This document shows, one piece after another, positions 7,342 through 14,199 of a DNA stretch of 64,000 nt (position 1 is its first letter; each line of letters begins with the position of its first letter). Position numbers and translations under genes: made by a program. Origin of the DNA: Paraburkholderia dioscoreae (GTDB lineage Bacteria; Pseudomonadota; Gammaproteobacteria; Burkholderiales; Burkholderiaceae); NCBI RefSeq assembly GCF_902459535.1, contig NZ_LR699553.1, forward strand, positions 62,001-126,000. Direction: 5' to 3'. The notes beneath the pieces are model-generated. The model was given only the letters and a program-made list of their open reading frames with translations, did no database searches and was not told where the DNA came from.

Positions 7342-8163
7342 ATGGCTACGCTGTTCCACACCCACGAACGCATCGTTCCCACCTGGCTGGCCGCAGCACG
7401 TCATCTGAACGCGCAGCGAGGACGGCATGCGAAAAACCTGCTGCTGGAGATCACGCATCCTCTGGATTTGACCGACGATGACCACGCAGTGATGGCCAGG
7501 GTTGATCAGGCGCTGGCCCACAAGAATCTGACCCTGCGGACCGTCGCGGGGACCATTTTCCCGATCGCGATGTACCAGCAGTACGGACGCCCGGGCTACT
7601 ACGAGAAGTACAAGGAGATGCTTAAGCGTGGACAGAAGGCCAACACGTGGGGCACTTACGCGCATCGGATGATTGAACGGCCGGGCAGAGAGCCCGGCAC
7701 GACGATTAATCCTCTCGATTACCTGGTGAACAAGCTGGCCGCCGAAGGCCAGCCTCAGCGGAAGGATGGGAAGAAGGTTTCGTTCGTTGCAACGTATGAG
7801 TTGAGCGTGGCTGATCCCGAGGACGACCTGCAGCCTCAGATTGACGCTGGCGGGGATGTGCCGACGTATGACCCGGCCTTCGATATGCGGGAGTGGCTGG
7901 GCCTTCCTTGCCTCTCGCATCTGAGCTTCAAGCGTGTGCCTCGTGGCCAGGGCCACGCTGTCGACCTGACCGCCATTTACCGTGCGCATCACTACTGCGC
8001 ACGAGCACTAGGCAATCTGATCGGCTTGGGGCAGCTCCTGTCCTTCGTCGCGAAGGAGAGCGGTCTCGAGGTGGGTACGCTGAGTTGCTTGTCGACGCAC
8101 GCAGAACTCGACGTGTCCGAATGGGGCGGCGTGGGAGCGACGAATGCCGTTCTGAACGCGTGA
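7342..8163 (+). CDS. Thymidylate-synthase-like protein, diverged active site
   Basis: 273 residues. The C-terminal half follows the thymidylate synthase fold: GLPC with Cys190 at the place of the catalytic Cys, the strand AVDLTAIYRAHH (209-217), the helix GQLLSFVAKESGLEVG (230-245) and HAEL (253-256) for the HLY motif. In real ThyA the YQRSCDVFLGLPFN segment binds dUMP; here it reads YRAHHYCARALGNL, so the conserved Asp and the aligned Asn are changed. Substrate is therefore probably not plain dUMP; a nucleotide hydroxymethylase or a nucleotide sensor are possible. It starts three bases after the peptidase stop and ends the operon, converging on a uracil-DNA-glycosylase-family gene 19 bp away. 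Confidence 0.65.
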   Translation: MATLFHTHERIVPTWLAAARHLNAQRGRHAKNLLLEITHPLDLTDDDHAVMARVDQALAHKNLTLRTVAGTIFPIAMYQQYGRPGYYEKYKEMLKRGQKANTWGTYAHRMIERPGREPGTTINPLDYLVNKLAAEGQPQRKDGKKVSFVATYELSVADPEDDLQPQIDAGGDVPTYDPAFDMREWLGLPCLSHLSFKRVPRGQGHAVDLTAIYRAHHYCARALGNLIGLGQLLSFVAKESGLEVGTLSCLSTHAELDVSEWGGVGATNAVLNA

Positions 8164-8182
8164 CGCTTCGGCAGGCAAGCCC

Positions 8183-8854
8183 TCAAAACAGTGCAGCTTG
8201 AGGTGAAGCCTCAACCGGCTTCATTTCTTCGCCATAGATTCGCTGCATGCCTTGCCGGAACTCGGTGACGCCTCCGTAGCTGGGATGGCGGACACACTGC
8301 ACTTCGACACCGAAAGTCGCCGCATATGCCGTGGCGTCTTGTCCGATACACACGATGCGTCGAATGCCTAGCCAAGTGATGAGCGTTCGGTTGAGATCGG
8401 TGACCTCGGACAGTTCGCGCGCAGCAAACCGTCTGTTAGTCATCGGATCGTCCGCATCGTGCGGATGGAACGGGAATACGTTCCAAAGCAGCGGCGGTCG
8501 CTCCAGGCGTGCAAGCACCGCCCAGATCTCGGCTGCGGTTCGTTCAGCAACCGATGGGCCTTTCGTGGCCTTGCTCGGCGCGAACCCTGGATAGTACGCC
8601 GCAAACATTGGCAGTCGCGCTTCATCCGTGAGCGCTAAGCCAGTGCGTCGGCCGCCCCTGTATCCGAGGTCTCGGCCCATCCAGATCGTATCTGTGCCGA
8701 GACTCTCGACGGCAGCAAGGTAGTCGCGCAGATTCTTGCGCCTCGTCGCAGGAGCATTGGCCAGATCGTGTAGTTCGCAATGGTCGCGATAGGGATTGAA
8801 GACATCGTGTAATTGGACGTCCGCGAGTGCAGCGACGAATGAGCGTGGAGTCAT
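8183..8854 (-). CDS. Uracil-DNA glycosylase superfamily protein
   Basis: 223 residues with the three marks of the UDG superfamily: MGRDLGYRGGRRTG (59-72) at the water-activating motif, WNVFPFHP (124-131), and VRHPS (188-192) at the leucine/His loop. The catalytic Asp or Asn of classical families is not obvious, so the damaged or modified base recognised cannot be named. Its ATG overlaps the stop of the upstream MazG-like gene (ATGA), indicating co-translation. Members of this superfamily include the anti-phage glycosylase Brig1, which removes modified phage cytosines (established knowledge). With MazG-like and thymidylate-synthase-like neighbours, a role in detecting foreign or uracil-bearing DNA is plausible but inferred. 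Confidence 0.8.
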   Translation of the reverse strand: MTPRSFVAALADVQLHDVFNPYRDHCELHDLANAPATRRKNLRDYLAAVESLGTDTIWMGRDLGYRGGRRTGLALTDEARLPMFAAYYPGFAPSKATKGPSVAERTAAEIWAVLARLERPPLLWNVFPFHPHDADDPMTNRRFAARELSEVTDLNRTLITWLGIRRIVCIGQDATAYAATFGVEVQCVRHPSYGGVTEFRQGMQRIYGEEMKPVEASPQAALF

Positions 8855-9221
8855 GATGTCGTTTCAGGTTTGAGGGGCAAAGTGGCGCCAATCTCCCGTG
8901 GTCGACGCGGCTTCGGCTGCGGCGCGGGCTCCGACGGTACATCAAGAGGGGTAAAGGTTATGGAATGCGCGTCCATGTCGACGGTGACGACGCCACTACC
9001 GGCGTCGCGCAATTGCCGGAAAACCTTGAAGCCCTCAAGAATGGCCTGCTCCCATTGCCAAAGCGGACAGACCGCCACTTCGTAGCCTTCGACCATGTCG
9101 TGCACCTGCTTGAGTAAGCCGTACTCGAGCTTGCCGACCTCAGTGTTCTCATAGAAGTCGTGATGGTCGGCGTGATTGAAGATCCATGTCGCGATACCTT
9201 CTTCGATAATTGCAGCCCTCG
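8851..9221 (-). pseudogene. MazG-like gene, 3' fragment split by IS21 element
   Basis: This is the C-terminal part of the gene whose 5' part lies at 11842-12780. Reading outward from the insertion it gives AAIIEEGIATWIFNHADHH and on through WQWEQAILEGFKVFRQL to a stop at 8851. Removing the insertion sequence and one copy of the 5-bp duplication joins GGT GCG AGG to GCT GCA ATT in frame, restoring a 434-residue protein. The fragment has no start of its own apart from an internal GTG at 9105, which could yield 84 residues. Its stop overlaps the glycosylase start. Polar loss of the downstream glycosylase is possible unless the insertion element supplies transcription. Confidence 0.85.
9217..9221. 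repeat. Target-site duplication of IS21 element, left copy
   Basis: CCTCG lies immediately outside the left terminal inverted repeat and is repeated immediately outside the right one at 11842-11846. A 5-bp duplication is within the range known for the IS21 family. The left and right reading frames of the interrupted gene fuse perfectly once one copy is removed, which confirms the boundaries. Confidence 0.9.
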
Positions 9222-9306
9222 TGTCACGGATCGGCGTAATGACGCCGGGGATGATCGCCGTAATGGCGCCAGTTTGAAGTGAAGTAAAACGCGGATTCGA
9301 ACGGAC

Positions 9307-10095
9307 TCAAGGATGCGTTTTTTTGGTTGATTTCGCAAGTCGTGTCTGGTCGGGTTCAGGCATTGGCCTGGGCGTGCGGAAGCTGTCACCATCGAGCACG
9401 ATACGATAGGCGCCGTGTCGCAGGCGATCGAGTGTGGCGGCGCCGAGGATGCGGTTGCCGGCAAACGCATCGCCCCATTCGCTGAAGTCGAGGTTACTGG
9501 TCAGGATCGTCGCAGCGGTCTCGTACCTTTCCGCGATCAGGTCGTGGAAGTCTTCATCTTGCGGCGAGCGCAGCGGCTTGAGCGCGAAGTCGTCGACGAT
9601 GAGAACCGGTACGCAGGCAAGCTGTTTCAGTTTGCGCTCATAGGTACCGGTCGCGCGCGCTGCCTGCAGACTGTTCAATAGCCTGGTCTGCGTGGCGAAC
9701 ACGACATCACGTCCTTGCCGGGCGGCGCAATTGCCGAGTGCCTGGGCCAGGTGTGACTTGCCCGTACCTGTTGGCCCGGCAATGAGAATCGCGACCTTCT
9801 CATCGATATAGCGGCCGGTAGCAAGGTCGTGGATATGGGTACGATTCAGGTTCGGCAGCCGGTCGAAGTCGAACGTTTCGAGGGTCTTGCCCATTGCGAA
9901 GCCAGCGCGGGCCAGGCGGGTGCGCAGCTTCTTCTGGTCGCGCCGGGCGACTTCGTCGTGCAGCAGCATGGCGAGGAACTCCGTGTACGCGAGCTGGCCG
10001 TCAATGGCCTGCCGGTTGCGCTGCTCAAGGGAATCGAGCACGCCGGACAGGCGCAACTGCTTGAGGGTTGCGTTCAGTTCAGGACTGGGATTCAT
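9307..10095 (-). CDS. istB: IS21 helper ATPase IstB
   Basis: 262 residues of the DnaA/DnaC-related AAA+ family. Walker A GPTGTGKS is at 107-114 and Walker B VLIVDDF near 164-170. IstB assists IstA by remodelling target DNA and supplying the strand-transfer complex with target (family knowledge). It lies directly downstream of istA, with start and stop codons about six bases apart, and ends 85 bp before the left terminal repeat. Length is normal for the family. Confidence 0.93.
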   Translation of the reverse strand: MNPSPELNATLKQLRLSGVLDSLEQRNRQAIDGQLAYTEFLAMLLHDEVARRDQKKLRTRLARAGFAMGKTLETFDFDRLPNLNRTHIHDLATGRYIDEKVAILIAGPTGTGKSHLAQALGNCAARQGRDVVFATQTRLLNSLQAARATGTYERKLKQLACVPVLIVDDFALKPLRSPQDEDFHDLIAERYETAATILTSNLDFSEWGDAFAGNRILGAATLDRLRHGAYRIVLDGDSFRTPRPMPEPDQTRLAKSTKKTHP

Positions 10096-10101
10096 GGGCG
10101 T

Positions 10102-11640
10102 TTAGTGGATCAGCAGGGATTGGAGATTGCGACCGAAGCGGCCGCCGTTGACGTAGGTATCGGTGAGCGTTTGCGGGGACTCTGCGATGGGCTCGCTCTC
10201 CAGACCTTTGTCCAGAATCGTCTTGACGGTTCGCCACCTGGGGCTGGCATGCGCCAGCGCCCGTTCGCATGCGGCCTCCAGGCGCGCGTCACCCACCTTG
10301 CCGCGAAGCCGTACGATGCCCTGCGCACCGCGCAGGTTGACGAGCACCTCATCGTTGAAGAGCGCCAGAATCAGCGCGTGGCAGGCAGGACCGATTTCTT
10401 TGGCCTGCGCCAGACACCATTGCGGATCGTGTTCGAGCCACGCCTGTGCTGCCGGCGGCTGATGATCGCGGACGGTTGAGCGTGCGCCTGGCTTGCGCAG
10501 CCGGGGATGGGTGGCAACGAGTTCGTGCTGATGGAACAGCTGCACGACCGTGTCTGTCGCCTTCACCCACAGCGTCTTGCCGACCAGGGCGAACGGCACC
10601 GAGTAGAGCGCCTTGTGATGCTGGATGTGAGCGTCACGATGAACGTTGACCGTGGACCATGCGGCGAGCACGGGCGGTACATCGGGCAGCGCCGTCAATA
10701 GCGGCTTCTCGATGGCGAAGCGCGCCAGAGGCTGTTCGCGTGTCGTGCCGTGTTCACGAACACTGGCCTCCTGCATGATCCATTCACGCAACTGCCGGTT
10801 GGCGTCCGGCAGATCACGAAACGTGCGCAGCGGCATGAAGGACTTCTTGACGTATTTGACACCCGATTCGACGACGCCTTTCTTCTGCGGGTCGTGCGGC
10901 GGACAGGCATCGATCCTGAAACCGTATCCCTCAGCGAGGCCTGCGTAGGAACGCTGGACCTCGGGGTCGTACGTGCAGGCCCTGATGATCGCGCACTTCG
11001 CGTTGTCGATGATGATTCGCCCCGGGCAGCCGCCAAACCACTCGAAGGCGCGACGGTGGCAGGCAAGCCACGTCTCGACGGTCTGATCGAAGACGAGTTC
11101 GACGTACTGGTGACGCGACCAGCACAGCGTCATGACGAAGAACCACGTCTTGAGCGTATGACCTGATTCGTGGACGAGCGCGGGACCGGCGCCAAAGTCG
11201 ACCTGCGCGGCATCGGCCGGCGGGAAGTCCAGAATCGTTGTCGCGGTGACGTTACGTTCGGCGCCCAGATGCTTCAGGAAGCGGCGCACCGCCGAATAGC
11301 TGCCGGTGTAGCCATGGTTGCGCTTGAGCGCGCTGTGAATCGACGTGCCCTGTACGTCAGCGTCAAACCAGCTACTGATCTGCTCGCGAAAGGGTTCGAG
11401 TGTCGACACGCAGGTACTGGGCAGGTGCGGCGTGCGGCCGAACTGACCTGCAATCACGGTGTCTTGCGGCAGGGGTTGCGCCGGATCGAGCCAGCCGAGC
11501 TCTTGCGCGGTGCGCCTTACGGCGGTGAGTTTCTTGCGGCCCATGAGCCCGGCGCGCGCTATGTCGCGGTCGGAATCGCCTTGCCGCATACGGACAAGGA
11601 CTTGGCGGTACTCAAACAATTCGAACCTCCGGTTGGCCAT
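10102..11640 (-). CDS. istA: IS21 transposase IstA
   Basis: 512 residues. An N-terminal HTH (about 12-50, RQGDSDRDIARAGLMGRKKL) precedes the DDE integrase core: Asp148 in AQVDFGAG, Asp212 in IIIDNAKC and Glu258 in KKGVVESGVK. A C-terminal beta-barrel/tail follows. Length and motif order are those of complete IstA proteins. It lies 201 bp inside the right end of the element, where the five end repeats are found, so transcription probably starts within that array. No frameshift or stop is seen. Confidence 0.93.
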   Translation of the reverse strand: MANRRFELFEYRQVLVRMRQGDSDRDIARAGLMGRKKLTAVRRTAQELGWLDPAQPLPQDTVIAGQFGRTPHLPSTCVSTLEPFREQISSWFDADVQGTSIHSALKRNHGYTGSYSAVRRFLKHLGAERNVTATTILDFPPADAAQVDFGAGPALVHESGHTLKTWFFVMTLCWSRHQYVELVFDQTVETWLACHRRAFEWFGGCPGRIIIDNAKCAIIRACTYDPEVQRSYAGLAEGYGFRIDACPPHDPQKKGVVESGVKYVKKSFMPLRTFRDLPDANRQLREWIMQEASVREHGTTREQPLARFAIEKPLLTALPDVPPVLAAWSTVNVHRDAHIQHHKALYSVPFALVGKTLWVKATDTVVQLFHQHELVATHPRLRKPGARSTVRDHQPPAAQAWLEHDPQWCLAQAKEIGPACHALILALFNDEVLVNLRGAQGIVRLRGKVGDARLEAACERALAHASPRWRTVKTILDKGLESEPIAESPQTLTDTYVNGGRFGRNLQSLLIH

Positions 11641-11841
11641 GGGCGCTCCGCTCAGAAAAGAGCGAAGCGTACCCAGTTGGGAAAGTTCGAACCGCGTTCT
11701 GCTACACGGCGCAGGTGGCGCCTATACGCCGATCATCGGGTGGCGCCATTACGGCGATCATGGACTGGCTCCATTACGCCGATCCTGCGCTGGCGCCTAT
11801 GCGCCGATCATCAATTGGCTCCTATACGGCGATCCGTGACA

Positions 11842-11846
11842 CCTCG
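11842..11846. repeat. Target-site duplication of IS21 element, right copy
   Basis: CCTCG immediately follows the right inverted repeat (...GATCCGTGACA) and matches 9217-9221 exactly. Confidence 0.9.
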
Positions 11847-12780
11847 CACCGTCCTCGTTTTCATCGAGCTTCGGATCGCTCTTGCGCTTGAGTTTCAACA
11901 AGGCCCGGATAACCGGTGACCACCCCAGATGTGCGATGTAGGCGAGGTGGAACACGTCGTGAAACCTATAGCCGTCGGGTTCAGTGCGATTGTCCGTCAG
12001 GCGGTCGCCAATGTTGACGCCTCGTATCTGCTGAATGACGTACGGCCGCTCATTTTCTTGGCCCTCGTTGTAGAAGCGCTCAATGAAATGGACATCGAAC
12101 TTGCGCTCGAATCGCTCATGCGGGGGCGACGTACTGTCAAACGGGACGGTGTACTGTGCGCCCTCCTGCCGCCAACGTGATTCAAATTTCTCAAGGTTGG
12201 CGCTGACCACGTCGGCAAACCGAAGGTCGAACATCCACGCTACGGTCACTAGGTCGGCCAACAGTTCGGCGAGCAACGCCGAGGGCGTCGAACTCGCGAG
12301 ATCCGGCGTGCTGGTGATACTCATGAGTTGTCCGACATGGCTGCCGAGGTCGGAAAGCTGTTTGGTGCGGTCGAGTGCAGGGAGCTGCTCATGACACATT
12401 GCGTAGACGCCATCGAACGGCAAGAAAGTGAGTTGCCCCACTGATGGCAGGCTAGAGACGCCGAACCGTCGTTGCAATTCGATCAGTCCCGCCGCTCCGA
12501 CTACGGGGAGCGTGGCCCCATACTCGACCGAGACCTCGGTCAAGTACCAAAAGCAGTCCCCGAGCTCTTCCTTGATGATAGCCTGCTGGGCCATGCCGAA
12601 GTCACGGTACGACTTCTTCACTGCGGCGAGGAGGCCACCCACCTCCCCGAAGAGGCCAAATCGCAGCTTACTGAGCGCGTCAGGCTTGCCCTTGAACTGA
12701 TTGGCTGCGTCCGCGCGAGCCTGATACGCCTGCAATGACATCGGCGGCTGGCTGTTGCCTGAGCTTCCCGAATTCTTCAT
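11842..12780 (-). pseudogene. MazG-like nucleotide pyrophosphohydrolase gene, 5' part
   Basis: The first 313 residues of a 434-residue protein, interrupted at GAR by the IS21 element. An all-alpha NTP pyrophosphohydrolase motif is visible near the N-terminus: LFGEVGGLLAAVKK (43-56) and KEELGDCFWYL (70-80). The second metal-binding Glu of the usual ExxE is Gly here (EVGG), whereas the later ExxD (E72-L-G-D75) is kept, so activity is uncertain. The later segment YRFHDVFHLAYIAHLGWSPV and DENEDGAR lead into the C-terminal fragment at 8851-9221. The current frame runs on a few codons into the insertion sequence. It sits 21 bp after the DUF4031 gene and before the glycosylase gene, in one operon. 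A role in nucleotide-pool surveillance is inference. Confidence 0.8.
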
Positions 12781-12801
12781 ATTTGCCCCCCGACCTTGGT
12801 G

Positions 12802-13089
12802 TCAGGACTGTGATGCAGCCTGTTCTTCTGATCTTAGCTCGTGTTTGAGGAGTCTTGCACACGTGATGATGGTCTGACGATCGCCCATGCTCGCGCCCAT
12901 GGTCAATGCACGGTCACGAACGCTGACTGTCACGTCGTAATGCGGATACGCGGACTTCGCCTGGAACCAGGCTTGGCGCAGGCCCAATCGGTGCGCGAAG
13001 GCATGCAGTTCCGGAAGAGTGTCGGCTACCAAGTGGCACCAGAGCTTACCGCGCCAGGGAATCAGCTCGTCGTCAACGTAGACGGCCAT
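12802..13089 (-). CDS. DUF4031 family protein
   Basis: 95 residues, MAVYVDDELIPWRGKLWCHL then AFAHRLGLRQAWFQ and SAYPHYDVT, which is the standard DUF4031 pattern found in many bacteria and phages. No catalytic role is established for the family; the conserved Asp, His and Tyr residues are compatible with a small enzyme or metal binder. It is the first gene of the minus-strand operon with the MazG-like and glycosylase genes, and is divergent from an XRE regulator. Its promoter must lie in the 41-bp gap that also contains a perfect dyad (13111-13130). Confidence 0.8.
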   Translation of the reverse strand: MAVYVDDELIPWRGKLWCHLVADTLPELHAFAHRLGLRQAWFQAKSAYPHYDVTVSVRDRALTMGASMGDRQTIITCARLLKHELRSEEQAASQS

Positions 13090-13110
13090 ACTTGCATTCT
13101 CACAAAATAA

Positions 13111-13130
13111 TTTGCATAATTTTATGCAAA
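13111..13130. promoter_or_regulatory. Operator-like dyad between DUF4031 and XRE genes
   Basis: TTTGCATAA-TT-TTATGCAAA is a perfect 9-bp inverted repeat with a 2-bp spacer. It ends directly at the ATG (13131) of the XRE gene and lies 21 bp before the divergent DUF4031 start. It is placed to let the XRE protein control both directions. No Shine-Dalgarno sequence fits between the dyad and the ATG, so the XRE message may be leaderless or nearly so. Confidence 0.65.
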
Positions 13131-13460
13131 ATGAAACAGCGACGCAAGCCCGTCGCCGATCCGAAGGTGCTGGGTGCAGAGCTTCGTGAGCGGCGGAAAT
13201 CCCTCGGAAAGACGCTTACGGAGATCGCCGAGATCACTTCCGTGAACGTCGGCCAACTATCGCGCTTCGAAAACGGCCAGATGAAGAGGGATGGCGGTAA
13301 TTTGCAAAAATTGCTTGCGACTTTGCAAAAACTTGAGGCCGCCAATTCGCCCTCGCAGTCCCAAAGCGTTGTCGAGCGGTTCGCGGCCATCATCAAGCGC
13401 TCCAATCGTCATGCCGAGGCAGCTACCGCATTCGTCGATGCGCTCGAACGGTTGATGTGA
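13131..13460 (+). CDS. XRE-family HTH regulator
   Basis: 109 residues from ATG 13131 (MKQRRKPVADPKVLGAELRE); a TTG at 13092 would add 13 residues but lacks support. An HTH_3 domain spans about 12-65 (SLGKTLTEIAEITSVNVGQL SRFENG). The C-terminal helix region is unassigned. It is divergent from the DUF4031-MazG-glycosylase operon and abuts a perfect dyad, so autoregulation and control of that operon are likely. No ribosome site is visible. Confidence 0.8.
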   Translation: MKQRRKPVADPKVLGAELRERRKSLGKTLTEIAEITSVNVGQLSRFENGQMKRDGGNLQKLLATLQKLEAANSPSQSQSVVERFAAIIKRSNRHAEAATAFVDALERLM

Positions 13461-13602
13461 CGCCGCGCAAGCACAGCAAGATTCGCACACGTGCGATCCA
13501 CATCTTGAGTGCTCGAGTCGTCGCTTTGGCCGTTATTCCGCTTCGTGGCTTCTTGGCGCAGGTAGGACTTTTATCGTAGTCGTCGCGCGCTTCAAGTCAA
13601 AA

Positions 13603-13625
13603 CAGGAGGGCAATTTGCCCTCCTG
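13603..13625 (-). terminator. Stem-loop terminator-like hairpin
   Basis: CAGGAGGGC pairs with GCCCTCCTG across a short AT loop. On the minus strand it is followed by TTTTGA, so it would end transcription of the hypothetical gene at 13635-14015 with a short T-tract. It lies only 10 bp past that gene's stop codon. Confidence 0.6.
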
Positions 13626-13634
13626 CGTCCTTCA

Positions 13635-14015
13635 TTAAAACGTCAACCCATTGTTCTCATCTTCCGCTGGAAGATGAGCGGTTGGCTTATGGCTCGGCAG
13701 GGTGCCGATCGCGGTGGCGGTGAATTCGCCGGTGTTTATGCAGCGCCAGGTCCAGCTTGACGGGGTGTCCAGCTCGGGCACCCTGCGCCAACTGCCTGAT
13801 CGATACGGGCGAAACTGCCACCGGTCTCCGTGCTGCGTGTGGAATAACGCCAGGCGTCCGAATTCGCCAACCTGCGCTTCGCTGTTGTCCAACTTGATAA
13901 CGCGAATTTCTTCACCAAAATCGAACACTGCCTCGTCGCGCACGATACAAAGCAGTTGAACATCAAGAAAGAAATCGCAGGCGACGTGCTTTGCCGATCC
14001 GGGGATATTTTCCAT
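13635..14015 (-). CDS. Hypothetical protein, 126 aa
   Basis: A 126-residue protein with no domain I recognise. It starts at ATG 14015 with AGGAGA seven bases upstream and ends 10 bp before a terminator-like hairpin, so it is probably a real gene. The middle is rich in aromatic and charged residues (FRPYRSGSWRRVPELD, SSWTWRCINTGEF); there is no signal peptide or membrane segment. It is transcribed away from the structured region at 14.2-15.2 kb. Confidence 0.6.
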   Translation of the reverse strand: MENIPGSAKHVACDFFLDVQLLCIVRDEAVFDFGEEIRVIKLDNSEAQVGEFGRLALFHTQHGDRWQFRPYRSGSWRRVPELDTPSSWTWRCINTGEFTATAIGTLPSHKPTAHLPAEDENNGLTF

Positions 14016-14199
14016 TTCTCATTCTCCTGTTATGCCGGGCCACGATGGGATTGGTGTTTGGCCGGACAGGAGGTGATGTCGAACGCGATGTGATAAAAAA
14101 GAATCGGCTGAGTACGCATACCTGTTACCTTGCCGATCGACGAATATCCCTATAACAGACGCGCGTATAGTGATTCTTAGGAATACTGATAGGATGTCT

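Larger units (their letters stand above)
9222..11841 (-). mobile_element. IS21-family insertion sequence (2,620 bp)
   Basis: The element carries istA and istB in the usual order on the minus strand. Its ends are inverted repeats: TGTCACGGATCG begins both ends and CGTA follows after one mismatch. Multiple internal end repeats of the form GATCG[C/G]CGTAATGGCGCC are visible: two at the left (about 9228-9272) and five at the right (about 11715-11835), the typical IstA-binding array of this family. A 5-bp direct repeat CCTCG flanks it. Both transposase frames are intact, so the element may be active. It interrupts a MazG-like gene. Confidence 0.92.

Noticed and set aside
8851..9105. Independent 84-residue gene starting at GTG 9105
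   Set aside because: It is the C-terminal fragment of the MazG-like gene cut by the IS21 element, as shown by exact in-frame rejoining.
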